Positions 1 to 19,400 of a DNA stretch of 64,000 bases are shown here, in pieces (the stretch's first letter is position 1; each line of letters starts with the position of its first letter). A model generated the notes under the pieces. The model saw nothing but the letters and a program-made list of their open reading frames with translations. It had not been told where the DNA came from and searched no databases. Made by a program: the position numbers and the translations under genes. Source of the DNA: Muraenolepis orangiensis (Eukaryota > Chordata > Actinopteri > Gadiformes > Muraenolepididae); the NCBI GenBank assembly GCA_027704905.1, contig CM051004.1, positions 10,320,010-10,384,009 of the forward strand, written 5' to 3'.

Positions 1-450
1 ACAATTAAACGTTGACTTACAATTTCACATGTTTATCTTGGAGGAAAAGAGATACCAGTGGACACTAATGGTTGAATGAAACAATAGTTACCATCGCCCC
101 TGTGGGAGCCTCGTATGTTAATTAGCAAAAGTAAGCTAGCTCGTTCGCTACGCTTGGCTGGGAAGCATAGAAACCAAACCTACAATGAAAATGATAGACT
201 AGACAAAGAAAAAGGCTTGATGCAGTAGATGTTTAAAAGCTTCATCACAACAAATTGCATTCGAACGCTTTGCTCTTTAGGGACGAATAAAAAAACAATC
301 ACAATCTCCCAAAGTAAATTTCACTTCAGAGTTGATGGTTCATTAAAGGACAGCTGATGAAGCTGCACTGAACTCTGCAAACCCACCATGATGATACTTC
401 ATGACACGTCACATGACCACATGGTAATGTCACAGCTACACAGAGGAGGA

Positions 451-588
<138 letters not shown>

Positions 589-1919
589 GGGGAAACACAC
601 AAACACTAACTGTTTAGCTTGCTCATCTGAGCTGATTGTGCCAATCCATCTCGTATTGATTCCTCTGGGGGGAAAACAGGATGCGGTCAATAGGTTGTGT
701 TCATCTCCTCCTCCTACTGAACACAACACTATGAACACAACACTGAAGACTGGTGACACCCAAGCATGAATGGCAAGACAGCCGTGAGACTCCTTGGCTT
801 AACCAAGGACCCTTCATGGTTTCGCCCCCTTATCGCCGGGGAGCAAGACGGAAAATATGTTAAAGATTAAGACCCGAATATGATATAGGAGGGGATTATG
901 CGGGATGATAGAGGAATTCAATAGCACATATCCTTTAATCTGAACACAGAGAACGCATGGGATTATGTTGGTTGGTGTGTCGAGTACAAGTCTGGAGATT
1001 ATGGTAATAGCGGAGACATGCAGGTAGACAGACATGCAGACAGACAGATAGGCAGAGAGAGAGAGTTAGGGAAGGTGGGAGAGAGAGAGATGGAGACAGA
1101 CAGACAGACAATAAGACAGACATACAGATCGATGTATTGTGTATAACTCATGACAATCAAAGAGCCCATTCTACCATTCCCATTCTATGGGTCTTTGCTT
1201 ACGGTGACTCCACATGTTTTCACAATTTAGCAAAAACAACCTCAACAACGACAAAAGTTGGGAAAGAGATTTGCACACAGTGCAGACAGACAGGCATGGG
1301 GGAGGCCACACACTGCAGCTGCTGAATATACCTGTCCACTCCACTGCAGCACCGAGGGACCTCTTAGTAAATCAAAGAGAGAAGCGGAAGTGATTCAGCG
1401 TCTGCTTCAACAGGTTATGTAATACTGAAAGTGTTCACAGGACAGTCTGTCCTGCAGAGTGAGGTCTACTGTGTCGGCCCTTCTCTAGATGTCTATAAAC
1501 AGACCCAGGTCTTCAGGTGACCCGCTGAACACCCAGTAGAGGACCTGGAAAAACACTACCTCCTTCTCTCTCTCTGCAGTGGGAGTGTTTTGAGGTCAAT
1601 TGAAGAGCATTTTAAGGGGAGAATGTGACACTTTTTTTGCTTTACTCACTATTTCAAAGGGCCTATTTTACATTTACATTACTATATCAAATGTATAAAT
1701 TGTTATTTAATCTTTCTTTCATAATGTTTATATTTAATATAAAGATACTTATTTTAAAACCAAAAAGTGCCTTGTACCATTGTCTTGTGATGGCAATGCA
1801 AGTTAACACAAAATAATGTTTAGGAATAAATGTGATTTCTCTGTCTATCTTTCCTTTAATGGAGAAGAATTTTAGCAGACACACCACACACACACACATG
1901 CGCACACACACACGCATAT

Positions 1920-2154
<235 letters not shown>

Positions 2155-2689
2155 CTGAGGTCTGGCATCGGTTGTGGGAATGCAGTTTAGAGCAGACTAT
2201 ATTTTGATCTCAAAAACCCGGCAATTACGCTGAATCCTAAAAGCTAACCTTGGATAGGTTAGTGGCCCCTGGCTCGGGGCCACCAGACAGCAGGGCTGGG
2301 CTTGGGCCACTGTAACCCCAAGGGGAATATAGCTCTACCCTAGTGGTACAAGTGTTTAGTCTCAGGTTGAAATGAGAACTTCTACTCATTGAGCTCCTTA
2401 TGTTTGGCTGAGAGCTGTTCTCTGGTTACATTTAAAGACTTGACAATAACATCTTTAAAAATACAAAATATGAGTGAGAGAGTAAGGCTGTGAGGTATAG
2501 GTTCAAACTTTAACTATCTCTGTCGCTCTCTCTCTCTCTCTCTGTATATCTCTTTCACTCTTTGTGTATACAGTGTAATTATAAGGAGAAAGAGAGAGAT
2601 TGTGTGTCTTGTGTATGAATGATAGAGCAAACAGACCGAAACCGGGAGAGAGAAAATTGTAATGGATGTTTTTATATGGAAATGGAATG

Positions 2690-2925
2690 GATCCTTTTTA
2701 TCCAAAGCGCTTTACAAGTCATGCCTCACATTCACACACACATTCAACCACCGACAGCGGAGTCAGCCATGCAAGGAGACTGCCAGCACGTCAGGAGCAG
2801 TAAGGGTTAGGGTGTCTTGCTTAAGGAAACCTCGACAGTTTTTGCTAGGAGGAGCCGGGGATCGAACCAGCAGGCAACCGCTCTACCACCTGAGCTATTC
2901 TGCCGCCGAGCCATACTGCTGCCCC
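2690..2925 (-). mobile_element. tRNA-derived SINE, camsap2 intron 2
   Basis: On the minus strand: A box ATAGCTCAGGTGGTAGAGCG, B box GGTTCGATCCCCGGC, CAAAAACTGTCGAGGTTTCC, and a 3' end with GAGGCATGACTTGTAAAGCG, matching the copy at 61559-61740. Its tRNA-side end abuts a LINE-like tail (CAATGACAATAAAGCCATTC) at 2929-2962 and a long AG tract. Confidence 0.8.
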
Positions 2926-2961
2926 CCAAATTGTGCAATGACAATAAAGCCATTCTGATTC

Positions 2962-3272
<311 letters not shown>

Positions 3273-3537
3273 ACTGAAGAGGTTAAAACTCACGCATCAA
3301 ATTCACAGACGAAGCATAAGCAGCCCAGTGAGCCGGTCTTCCCCTTCCAAAGCCCCCCTGCCCCCCAGCACCCCGGGCTCGGAGCATCAGGTTCAACACT
3401 CCCTGCTCATCCATCCAGAGCGGACTGGCTGTGCCTGGCCACAGGCAGAGAGAGAGGCCTGGAGCCGAACCTCTGAAGCCTGAGACTGTTGGTCGTAGGA
3501 TCAAATCAATCGACTGATGGTCCTGACTAGATACAGG

Positions 3538-3995
<458 letters not shown>

Positions 3996-4122
3996 TAAAA
4001 CATGCGATGCTCTGTGTTCTTATAGCCGAGCCGAAGCACTCCCACTCACACACACGCCTTGCCAGCGCCTGCTAGTGCGTAACCATAGCAACGCAGGGGC
4101 TGCTCAACAGGGGTTGGGATGG

Positions 4123-4290
4123 AGACACACACACACACACACGTCTTTTCATATGAACCATCTCTCCCATAAGGTACACACACACACCCACACACAAATC
4201 TCTCCATATGAACCATCTCTCCCATGAGGTACACACACACACACTCACATACGTCTCTTCATACGAACCATCCTTCCCACCACGCATACA
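4123..4290 (+). repeat. Minisatellite, about 56-bp unit
   Basis: Three units: CATATGAACCATCTCTCCCA at 4150, again at 4206, and a diverged CATACGAACCATCCTTCCCA at about 4260, separated by ACACAC runs. Confidence 0.85.
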
Positions 4291-6217
4291 CTTTTTATAT
4301 TATACTACTATACTATACTATTCACTCACATAGTTTACACATAGTTTACATGTTACATATTATTATACTACTGTACTATATGGCTAATACTTTTGTAGTA
4401 CTGGTACAAAGGGCCATCGAATATATGTGTAACATTTTTATATGGCAATATTTTTAACCTGTTAATTTTTGTTAAGCTTCCTTTAAAAAAAAATTGGTTA
4501 TATTTTTTCAATTGCTGCTTGAAAAAAGTGCCCGTAAGGATTGCTATATACAATTGTGTTGTACATTGTACTGTTGTACTGTACAATGACAATAAATTGA
4601 TTTGTATTTTTACATTATTTTATTTACAGCCTTGTGATTAACACCGACTTCGAAGAAAAGTGTTAAGTAACATTACTGAGCTGTTTAATAGCATTATCAA
4701 ACCATGATAACGTTACATAACAATAGTAACACGGCATTGTACGTTTACATATATAACATACATCCTTCAACATATGACTATATCACTTAACATATATAAC
4801 ATATATTCACTTGTACATATATCAAATATATTCACTTTTACATATATGTAACAAACATTCCCTTTTTTTCATAATACTGACATATAACATATTCACTTTT
4901 ACATATATGACATGTATTCACATTTATGTGCTGTGAACCCCAGAAAAACACAATCAAAAGCCAGCAGCTCAGCTCAGGCCATAGGAAACCAATGGTAATG
5001 TTGCTAGGCTGCTGCCTGTTTCAAAACGCTGCTCTCTGAGAGTGATTCATGTCAGGTAAATCAGGAGAATCCTGCCTTATTTAGACTGATCTTGAGTCAT
5101 CTGTTCTGCTTCAGTAACGCAAGAGAACATGATGGTTTTTAACTGTCAGTACATTTAATATTTCAGTGAGTTGAATGTGTAAGTGCGTCGCAAGAGATCG
5201 TCTTGTAACATAATACAATTGGATATACGACAATGCATAACAGTCACTCTCCCTCTCAGTGAGCCTCTGCCCGTGAGAGGAATCACCCCAATAAAAAGCA
5301 TCACTCGTCACCAAGAGTCCTTCTGAAAGACACCGACTCCCAGTATGCCTCAGGGTGGGGGTCATTGACCTCTGACCGTTCCGTGGAGGGGGTAGGTACT
5401 ACCCCGATAAAGATCCATACACGCTCAAGCAACATTTCGGTTTTATTCTCTACATTATGTTTGACTCCGTCATGAGATTGGGGCTGTGGTTCCTCTGTTC
5501 AATTTCTGCTTCCGTGTGCCATTTGTTAGACAATATTCACGCCCAGTTTGACCAAATACTTACATCTCAGGAGACTCCAGCCACCACAGATGCTTAATAG
5601 TAAACTGTCCTATTAGCTGGATATTTTAACCAAAGGGCCTTCTTTGCACTACTTTACAAATATCTACTTATCAAATTAGATAATCAAATATGTCTGTGAG
5701 AAAGAAATAAGCAGACTTATTGCACTTGGTAATTATAGACCCAAAAAGGTTCTCATCGCTTCAAAGACTGCTCTACCCAGGGTGCACCTGGAGCAGAAGA
5801 AGGTACAGAAGCGCCGACTGATGAGCATATAATTACCCATCATGCTCTCCCACAGTGAGAGGCTCTTTGATTGGCTGATTTGATTTGCACTGCTCCTGCT
5901 GAATCTCCGTCTGAATGGCAAATCAGTCCAAAATGGATGCCACACAGCCCATTTACCACCGGGAAAACAACAGTTGGGCACAACAGCTGCCTACTTTCGT
6001 TTTTAATTTTTTTTGCAAACGGCAGACGTGCCGAAGGGTCTCCCACTTGTTCAGAGTAGTTGTTGAGCCTGTCGGAAGCTGGCTTTAGAAACCATGTCCT
6101 AGGGGTTGCAGGCGGGATGGACACTGGCAGCAGTTAAACACACACACACACACACACTCACTCACAAAAACAAAAACAAATATACACACACACACACACA
6201 CACACATGCATACATAG

Positions 6218-6482
<265 letters not shown>

Positions 6483-6496
6483 CATACATAGAAACA

Positions 6497-6540
<44 letters not shown>

Positions 6541-7009
6541 AGCTGAAGAAGCACATTACGCCCACCAGCGCCATCCACATCTATCCCAGCATGCATTAGT
6601 GAAAGCCCCGCTGGCGCTGAGATACAGCGTATGACTCCTGTATGTTAAGAGACCAGGCCAACCGAAACGTGACCTATTTTCGACAACCTTATGCATTATT
6701 AAAGCTAAGCTACGAACGTGACGGAAATTACATGAACCATACATGTTTTTGCATGATGAGGCCAAAGAAGGAGGCTTTGGCCAAACATATTGGACCCGCT
6801 GGGGGTCTGAAAGCACCCCTTCCCCGGGAAGGGGGCCCCATGAGTTAGGTACTTAGTTGCCCATTGAAGGTGTAGTGTCTGTGCTCTCCTCACTTTCTGC
6901 ATGTATTAACGCTGGGTATATTTGTGATATTTTTATACATGCCTATATCAAGCTACACAGCCAGGCATGGTTTTCAAAGGTGTACAAAATTCAAGATGTT
7001 TTTATTTTA

Positions 7010-7068
7010 AGTATTAAGTACAATGGAATGCTTACTCCCCATTCCCCCCCGCAGTATGAATTCAACAA
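7010..7068 (-). repeat. Dispersed repeat fragment shared with 50575-50640
   Basis: AAGTACAATGGAATGCTTAC then TCCCCATTCC...GCAGTATGAATTC is the reverse complement of GAATTCATACTGCTGGAGGG then AATGGGGAGTAAGCATTCCA at 50587-50627. Both are next to TATACTATAC-type low-complexity sequence. Confidence 0.6.
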
Positions 7069-7615
7069 CAATACTATGCTATACTATACTATCCAAACAA
7101 TACTATACTACACCTTACAACACCTGATACTACATACTATACTATAAACTATAAACAACACTATATACTATACTTTATATGCTATGCTATAACAATACTA
7201 TACACAATGAAAAGAACAATAAAGGGACTGATGGATGATACAAATGCTGCAAAAGCATCCGCACCATTACCATTAGTCATTTACGTTGTTTTATTAAACG
7301 GTTATGATCAGGCGACTGCGTTGCAAAAATACCAGTAATATTTCCACTGCTTTCTTAATTCTGAAATTTCAGCCCATATTGTGTTGATATTTTTGAATTG
7401 TAGTGACAATTATGGGAACTAGCTGAGCTCACTGCCACACACATGTGTGATGTGTGATGTAATGTAGGCCTACACACAAAAGCATTGCATCCTGTACATG
7501 GGATCCTGTTCTCCTTAAAGTATATACTTTTGAATGCCATGTTATTACTGGTAAAGGGTCAACATTTCCTGATCTACAGATATATTACCTTTCTGAACTT
7601 CTAATATGGCTATGG

Positions 7616-7877
<262 letters not shown>

Positions 7878-8358
7878 ATCTTGATTCAAGATTTCCCTTG
7901 TTGGTATGTGTTTTTGTTTTTCCAATAAACACACACAGATGACAGTGATCTATTCTGCATTAGGCAACCATAGAGAGGTGATTTCACAGCTACAGAATGG
8001 TCTCTGGGGAAGGTCCATACTGTTGGTGAACACGGCTTCCTGTTTCAATATCAAGGATTTGAACGTATCTCATGTATGCAATAATATATACAATAATAAG
8101 TAATAACACACTATACATAGGAAAATATACAAGCAAAAAAGATAGTTAGTCAAGTACAGTACTATAGTATATATATTCTGTATGTACACCATTGATATAC
8201 AGGGTTCTAACAAGCTAGGGTACATTTAGCACCCCCCAAACACTCTCTCTCTCTCTCTCTCTATGTGTGTGTCTGTGTGTGTATGAGAGACTTTGTGGGC
8301 GACTGTAGGCGACAGCTGCAATTTGAAGCCTGCGTCCAAAAATGTTCACGAGAGGAAA

Positions 8359-8596
<238 letters not shown>

Positions 8597-9019
8597 TGCT
8601 TATTTGAGTGGGAATAATGTGTGCTGCACTGTACGGACATTTCTTTTGCGCAGTTCGCGTGACAGCGCAACCCGCCAAGCCATCGCCATCAGCATCTGAA
8701 GCCTGTTCCTTCTGCTCCAAAACAATCACAGACACATATCTTCATCCTTGTAATTATGTTCTTCAAGCCCTGCAAACTGTGGAGGGACTTTTAGACCTTT
8801 GTCTAAAACCCCCGGATTAAAACAATTTAATCAGAGGAACTGATTAAATAGTACTGCAAACATATACTGTATATACCAGTGTGTATATGTATATATACTA
8901 TCTATATATATATATATATATATATACACTACTATATACCATATTTACCACATATTCACCATATTTACCACATTTTAAACTAGAGGGCCCTCAGCAGAGC
9001 ACATACCACCACCACACAT

Positions 9020-9206
9020 CTGGATTCGGATCCGGATCTGCGCCAAAATCCAATCAGCTGTTCCTTGGCCCATAAGTAATCTAGTTTTGTCCAATTCCGT
9101 ACATAACTTAACGAGTTATCGTGCTAACAGACAAACAGACCAACCAACAGACAAACAAACAAGGGCGAAAACACAACCTCCGGTCCATCTTCGATGGCAG
9201 AGGTAA
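9020..9206 (-). mobile_element. Short inverted-end element, inverted copy in camsap2 intron 2
   Basis: It contains CGGATCCGGATCTG, CAATCAGCTGTTCCTTGGCC, CATAAGTAATCTAGT, CCGTACATAACTT, an (ACAGACAA)-type stretch and ends in CTTCGATGGCAGAGGTAATG. It is the same block order as 27165-27364, in the same orientation. Confidence 0.5.
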
Positions 9207-9825
9207 TGAAAGTGGATCAGAAAGTGGATTTACAAATATTATACTATAAGAGCGTAGCTGGTATAGGCACTTACGATTGGGAATACTTGTGAATAATCAA
9301 TGGCCTTCAAGGCGTTTGTGTTCCATTTGATTAGCGTTCTGTGACCTCAAGGCCCACTGCTCTAAAACGGGATAATGATGTCATGATTTAGCTGCTGCTG
9401 CTGCTGCTATTGGAAGCACGTGTTGTATCATTATTCTGATCGGCTGGTTTGTAACCTTGGTTCTAAATCTTATTTTGCTCACTCTTCACTTTTGCGGACA
9501 TTAATCGTGGTAACTGTAGAGCCATATAACCAATATACTTGTCTAGATGTCTAAATAGATGACATTATTAAACAACCTGTATGTTAATGACCCACGTATA
9601 CAGCAGGATGGAGAGGGGGTGTCAGGGCAGACTGAAGAGACAGAGGACTGTGAACAGAGCAGTGGGGGGTACCCGCAGGTACACGCAAAACATCTAAATG
9701 AAAATGTTTTAATGTAGTGTGGGGCAGGAGTGAGTCCCGTAAAGACTCACTGACAGACATTACACACATGCGCACCACATACTAATAAATGCATGATCGC
9801 CCTAACATCTGTTGCTTTAGACACA

Positions 9826-9871
<46 letters not shown>

Positions 9872-11376
9872 GCGCATGCGCTGAATGCCAACTAGGGATA
9901 CAGTTGACATTGGCGCATGCTAGAGGTGATCAGCATGTGTACTGATTCACATGACTTCCTCCCAGCCTGTGCAGGGTAGGAGCTGCTGTACCGGAGATTT
10001 TTGTTATTGTGAAGTATATTATAAAATGTAGCCTAAGCCCTAAACACACAATCATTAATATTACCATTTGAGGATGGATCGGCGATCCGTCATCCAAAGA
10101 GCTTTAGCCAAGAGCTGTATCCGAAGAGCTGCAGCAAACGCGACACGTTTAATAACTATTTGCTTGTACCAGCAGTAAAACCCAGTGCGCCTTCACATGG
10201 GTGCTGCAGGCGTGCGTACAAAGGCACTGCTAATCAACGGCAATTAACTCAAGCCATTAAAAAAAAAGGCTCCTCTCGAGACTGCAAGACTTAAGACAAA
10301 ATAATGACACTCTCTGGCTGCCGTTTGATGGGCTACGTGCAACGTCACCGCTGAGCGACTCTCCTTCACACGCGGCAATATACCAGGAGACAAGCTGCAA
10401 GGCCCGGGGTGCACGGTGGAAAGCATGGAAGGAGAGGAGAGGCTCAGAATGATTATAATCCGAAGGTTTAGCAGCAGACAATCACCAAATCCTCCTGTAA
10501 GGACGTGAAGAAAGCACCTGTGAGGTTGTACTGCTCTGCTGGGGCAGATTAGAGAGGACAGAGAAGAGTATTGCTATAAGAGGGCTGCTGGGTTGCTGAT
10601 TGGCCATTTCTGTAAATAACCACTCTCGGTTTTATTGGTTTTTCTGGCAGGGAAAGACCAGCAAGGTTTCCTTTTTCAATTAAGTCAGAGGTAAAATAAG
10701 CTTCATGAATACTTAAACAGTACACGGACTGTACAAATTAACAGTAGTATCAGTCAGTATTTCAGTTAGAAACGCGTGAGACTAAACCCCAGACTAACGT
10801 TAAGGCGGTGTTATAGAGGAGAAGAGAGAACGGGCAGACCCATGTCCTACAGCAGAATTAACCAGAACAAAAGACAAAAACCAATAAACGCTACGGAGCC
10901 GCATAAAGAGCGGCAAAACAATTAAATCCCCTGCATCGCAATCTTTTCTCTCTCAATAAATACTGGATTTCAAGTGCAATAAAGAACTGCCAAGAGGCTG
11001 AAACATCTCCTCCGAGAGGAGAGAATATTGTTTCATTTCAACAATGATTATAAATGATTATTATTCACCATCTTCATCATACCTTTAACCCATAACCTAC
11101 TGTGTTTTTAATGTTGCTGACACACAAAGAGGACTTTTAATATAAACACCCACTAAGCATGCTATCTATTAATAGCAAACAGCATCCATCATCCATATTT
11201 TCTCTTTGCGTGTTTATTCCTGTCGGTCAGGGCCTGAGCACTCAGGGAGATGGAGCTACTCTGGAGGATGTGTGGGGTACCAGTATCCCTCAGAGACACC
11301 AACACACACACTGTTCTAAACCTTCTATTTCCCACAAAACCTCTACAATGTCCCCATAAACCTCTGTTGCCCTTAC

Positions 11377-15101
<3,725 letters not shown>

Positions 15102-15660
15102 GTTTCTATTTCACTTCTTGGATTTAAGCTCCCTATTAGGCTACGGAGAATCAATGCATTCCCTCCCACCCCCCAGCCCGCCCCCACCACCACTATTGGA
15201 ATTTCATGCGGATATATAATAATTAACTTGTTGAGATGCAGTGTGCGTTCTGCAGAACTGTGCACAAACCAGAGGGAAAAACAATGTTTGTCAACGGTTG
15301 TCTATACAGATATTTTCCTCTTTGTATTTTCCAGTCAATCTCCGCCGTGCAACCAATTAAAATGGGCTGGTTGAGAATAGATGTCCAGCTTCTTTCCCCC
15401 TTGCCATTCAGATGGGAACCAGCGTCCTCTTCTTCTCCTCCTTCTCCTCCTCCTCCTCCTCTTCAATATAAGCGTATGTGCATGTTCACATGTATATTCC
15501 TTTTAGAACAGCCCCGTGTTTTGTTTTGACGTCTCGATTGTATTCAACCACAGTTAGTGTGTGTGCCTTGTTGCGGGTTTCTTCTCCTGCCGCACTGTCT
15601 CTCCAGGACCGCTCCGTCTGCGCCTGCGCGGACCACACAGCCAATTGATGTTACCAGGTT
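15102..15660 (-). promoter_or_regulatory. camsap2: Probable camsap2 5'UTR and promoter region
   Basis: This is the stretch directly upstream of the camsap2 start codon. It contains a CT/CCT-rich tract near 15427-15463 and a GC-rich NRF1-like run, TGCGCCTGCGCGG, near 15619-15631. The transcription start cannot be fixed from sequence. The region from 15661 to about 16170 is AT-rich, with runs of ATT and TA repeats, and shows no gene. Confidence 0.4.
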
Positions 15661-16067
15661 ATTCCATAATAGAGGGCAGCGTGCTGCTATTAGAGGCAGA
15701 AGAGACCTGTATATTTAGGTTAACAGGTCAAAGAAAGAATGGTAATTGGATGATTGCCTGATGATTTAAACAATTATAATTAATCAGAAAAAAATGATAT
15801 AATGAATAATATAATAATATAGCAATAATAGTAATAATAGTCATACTACTACTACTACTACTAATAATAATAATACTTTGAATATATGTAATACTTATTT
15901 ATATGTATATAATTATATGAAATATTATATATAAATATAAATATAAATATATACATATATATATAAATTATATATTGTATATTATATAATATTTGATATG
16001 TAATATTTATAAATATATATATATAAATAATACATTATAGAATAAATTATCCGAACGATACACATCC

Positions 16068-16072
<5 letters not shown>

Positions 16073-16121
<49 letters not shown>
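16073..16121. repeat. (AT)n microsatellite
   Basis: An uninterrupted AT tract of about 24 units lies between the camsap2 and ddx59 promoters, within a longer AT-rich stretch (15780-16121). Confidence 0.9.
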
Positions 16122-16126
<5 letters not shown>

Positions 16127-16172
16127 GGGTTTAATAACGGTATTGTATTGTGTCAAGCAGAGCAATTGTAAA

Positions 16173-16192
16173 ACTACAATTCCCAGAATACA
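16173..16192 (+). promoter_or_regulatory. ddx59: ZNF143/SBS-type promoter motif of ddx59
   Basis: The sequence ACTACAATTCCCAGAATACA closely matches the ACTACAATTCCCAGAATGC consensus bound by ZNF143 (also the Notch/THAP11-associated site), which is common just upstream of housekeeping-gene starts. It lies about 300 bp before the ddx59 start codon and is followed by a GC-rich stretch (GCGGGCGCCGCCG) near 16216, where transcription probably begins. The motif is seen directly; the promoter role is inferred. Confidence 0.65.
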
Positions 16193-16497
16193 TTGTGGGC
16201 GTTGGTCGTCATCAGCGGGCGCCGCCGTGTTTGTTGTCATTTATTCGTGGTGAAGAATCTCTGGAAGAAACATTGTCCACTGGAACATGTATTTGTGTGT
16301 AAAGTAAACGTAATGACGTTGGATTACTTCACAACTATATGTCCAACTCAACACCAGCGTGTCCCACATATTGTGAGTCCAGAAAAGTGTTGGTGAGAAT
16401 GCGACAAAGTTCAACTTAAAACGCATAAATAAAAAGCATGCTGCAATAACTGGTAATCGTATTCCTTACGTCTAGAGAGTAAACCAACATCTCAAAC

Positions 16498-19400
16498 ATG
16501 TTCATGCCAAGAGCTTTGAAAGTGAAGAGACCCGCCGAGGGTCCACGACAAGTTCTTCCTACCAAGAAGAGCAAGACAAGAGGAGACGCACAGGAGCAAA
16601 CCAACGGGAGTCCAGCGGTCCAAGAGGGTCTCGCACCCGCGTCCACAGCACCAGTACCAGAAGATCCACAAACCCACCAAGTTCCTACCAAGAAGAGCAA
16701 GGCTGACACCAAGGAACAAACCAACGGAATTCCAACGGTCCAGGAGGGTCTCGAACCTGCGTCCACAGCACTAGTACCCCAAGAGAGGCTGATCCCAAAA
16801 CCCCAGAGGAGCCTAGAGGAAGATCAACAAACCCCAAAACCACCACCACCAACAACAACTACAACAACAACAACACAAATCTTGACACATGCAGAGGCCA
16901 CATCTTTGGAAAAGACCCCAGGCCACGTTAACGGTTCTTCCTCTGGAGAAAGTGATGATGATGATGATGAGGAGGAACCAGTCAAGTCGTTCCGAAAGAG
17001 CCAAAGGTGGCCCAAACCGGGCGAACCGGCCTGCGTGATGTGCGGCCGCTACGGCGAGTACATCTGTGACAGCACCGACAACGACGTCTGCAGTCTAGAA
17101 TGCAAGGGGAAACACCTGGCCCAGATGGGCACGGGCCTCAGAGTGGACTCCTGTAACCGTGAACAGGGAGCAACAGAAAACCCAAGTACTCCTCCTCCTC
17201 TTCCTCAGCAGACGTCAGAAACCACAGGTGTCCAAAGCGAGGCGGTGTACGTATACAAGGAAGACCCGTTCATATCGGGTCTGACGGAAGACCAAGTGGG
17301 CCGCATTAAGCGGGAGCTTGGCATCGTTGCCCAGGGGACGGACGTGTGCAGACCGATCGTGGAGTTCCAGCACTGTGGGTTCCCCGCCACGCTGGGTGGG
17401 AACCTGAAGAAGGCGGGCTACGAGGCGCCCACGCCTGTCCAGATGCAGATGGTGCCGGTGGGCTTGGCTGGGAGGGATGTGATTGCCAGCGCCGACACTG
17501 GCTCTGGAAAAACTGTAGCCTTTCTACTACCTGTAGTCATCCGGGCACTGGAGGTATGAAATTGTCATTCACATCAACAGATATTGTCCATTATCCATAT
17601 TGAAATCCATATTGAAAATATGGATAATGTGATTTTGTGTCTTTAGTTTCCTGTTTCCAATAGATTATTACAGGTGGATTTGTAACCGCCTCTCTTCTTC
17701 AGAAATCAGGCGCAGGACCGGGGAGACCCTCGGCTCTGATCCTGACCCCCACCAGGGAGCTGGCCATCCAGATCGAGAGGCAGGCCAAGGAGCTGGTGAT
17801 GGGCCTGGCCAACATGAGGACAGCACTGCTGGTGGGAGGCATGCCCCTGCCTCCACAGCTCCACCGCCTCAAGAGCACCATCAAGGTAGGAGCTCCACCT
17901 CCATAGAGGATCCATAGACATCTCATCTATGTTCAAGATTCAAGATTCAAGATAACTTTATTTATCCCGAGGGAAATTAAGGTGCAACAGTTGAAACAGG
18001 GGGAATAAATGCACACAAAAATATACTAATACCTAAAAACTAAAAACTAAATAACAAAAACTAACTAAACAAAACTAGTATAAACAAAATATAAATAAAT
18101 TAACTCTAAATGAAATCTAAATGTATTGATAGATGAATTGCATAATTTACAGTATTATTACAGTAATACGTAGGTATATACAATACACAACAATACGTAT
18201 AGTGCAAATTGGCAGTAATAAAATATTAATAAATAACTCGGATGAATACTGAAAAAGTGACATGTGAAATTGAATTTACAGTGCAAAAATACAGTGAAAG
18301 GATTTACAGTGTGTTGACCAAAAAAATAATAATAACAGTGCATTGGCCTCAGGTCACTGAGTCTCCACTGTCCCTCTCACGACCCGAGGTAGATGAATTA
18401 TAGAGACTGATGGCCACAGGAAGAAAGGACTTCCTGTGGCGTTCTGTGGTGCACCTGGGTGGAATGAGTCTGTTGCTGAAGGTGCTTCTGTATGAGGTCA
18501 GCACCTGATGGAGGGGGTGAGAGTTGTTGTCAAGGATACTACGCAGCTTGCACAGCATCCTCCTCTCAGACACCACCAACAAGGAGTCCAGCTGGACCCC
18601 CAGGACAGCGCCAGCCTTCCTGACAATCCTGCTGATCTTGTTGGCGTCTGCTGACCTCAACCTGCTTCCCCAGCACACGACACCGGAGAAGATGGCACTG
18701 GCTACCACCGACTGGCAGAACATCTTCAGCATCGTGTTACAAACATTGAAGGACCGGAGCCTCCGCAGGAAGTAGAGACGGCTCTGGCCCTTCTTGTACA
18801 CAGCCTCAGAGTTCTTGGCCCAGACCAGTTTGTTGTCCGGGTGAACTCCCAGGTATTTATATTCCTGAACAACTTCAGCGGACACACCCTTGATGGAAAT
18901 GGGTGTGGGGGTAGATTTCCTCCTGCGGAAGTCCACCACCATCTCCTTCGTCTTGTCTGTGTTGAGCTGCATGTGGTTCAGCTCACACCACTCAACGAAG
19001 GAGTCCACGACGCCCCTGCACTCCTCATCGTTTCCCTCGCTGACACAACCAACAACTGCAGAGTCGTCCGAGAACTTCTGCAGATGGCAGGACTCTGAGT
19101 TGTACTGGAAGTCTGAGGTGTAGAGGGAAGTTCTGTTCTGGGAAGTTCAGTTCTGCCTTCGATTCAATGTATTTTTTAAATAATCATAACCATTGATATG
19201 AAAGGCAATGGGATGATTATCCCACTGTCTTTTATTGACTTGACCTGATATTTTGTTGAATCCTTCCTACATCTACGATGGATCTCCTTCTCTTCAGATC
19301 GCCATAGCAACTCCTGGCCGGCTCCTGGAGATCCTGAAGCAAAAGGCAGTGCAGCTGGACAAGGTCAAGGTTGTGGTGGTGGATGAGGTATGGGTACTAC

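Noticed and set aside
18349..19008. Host gene encoding a 219-residue protein on the minus strand
   Set aside because: The protein is the C-terminal part of a LINE reverse transcriptase with a matching 3' tail, inside a ddx59 intron.
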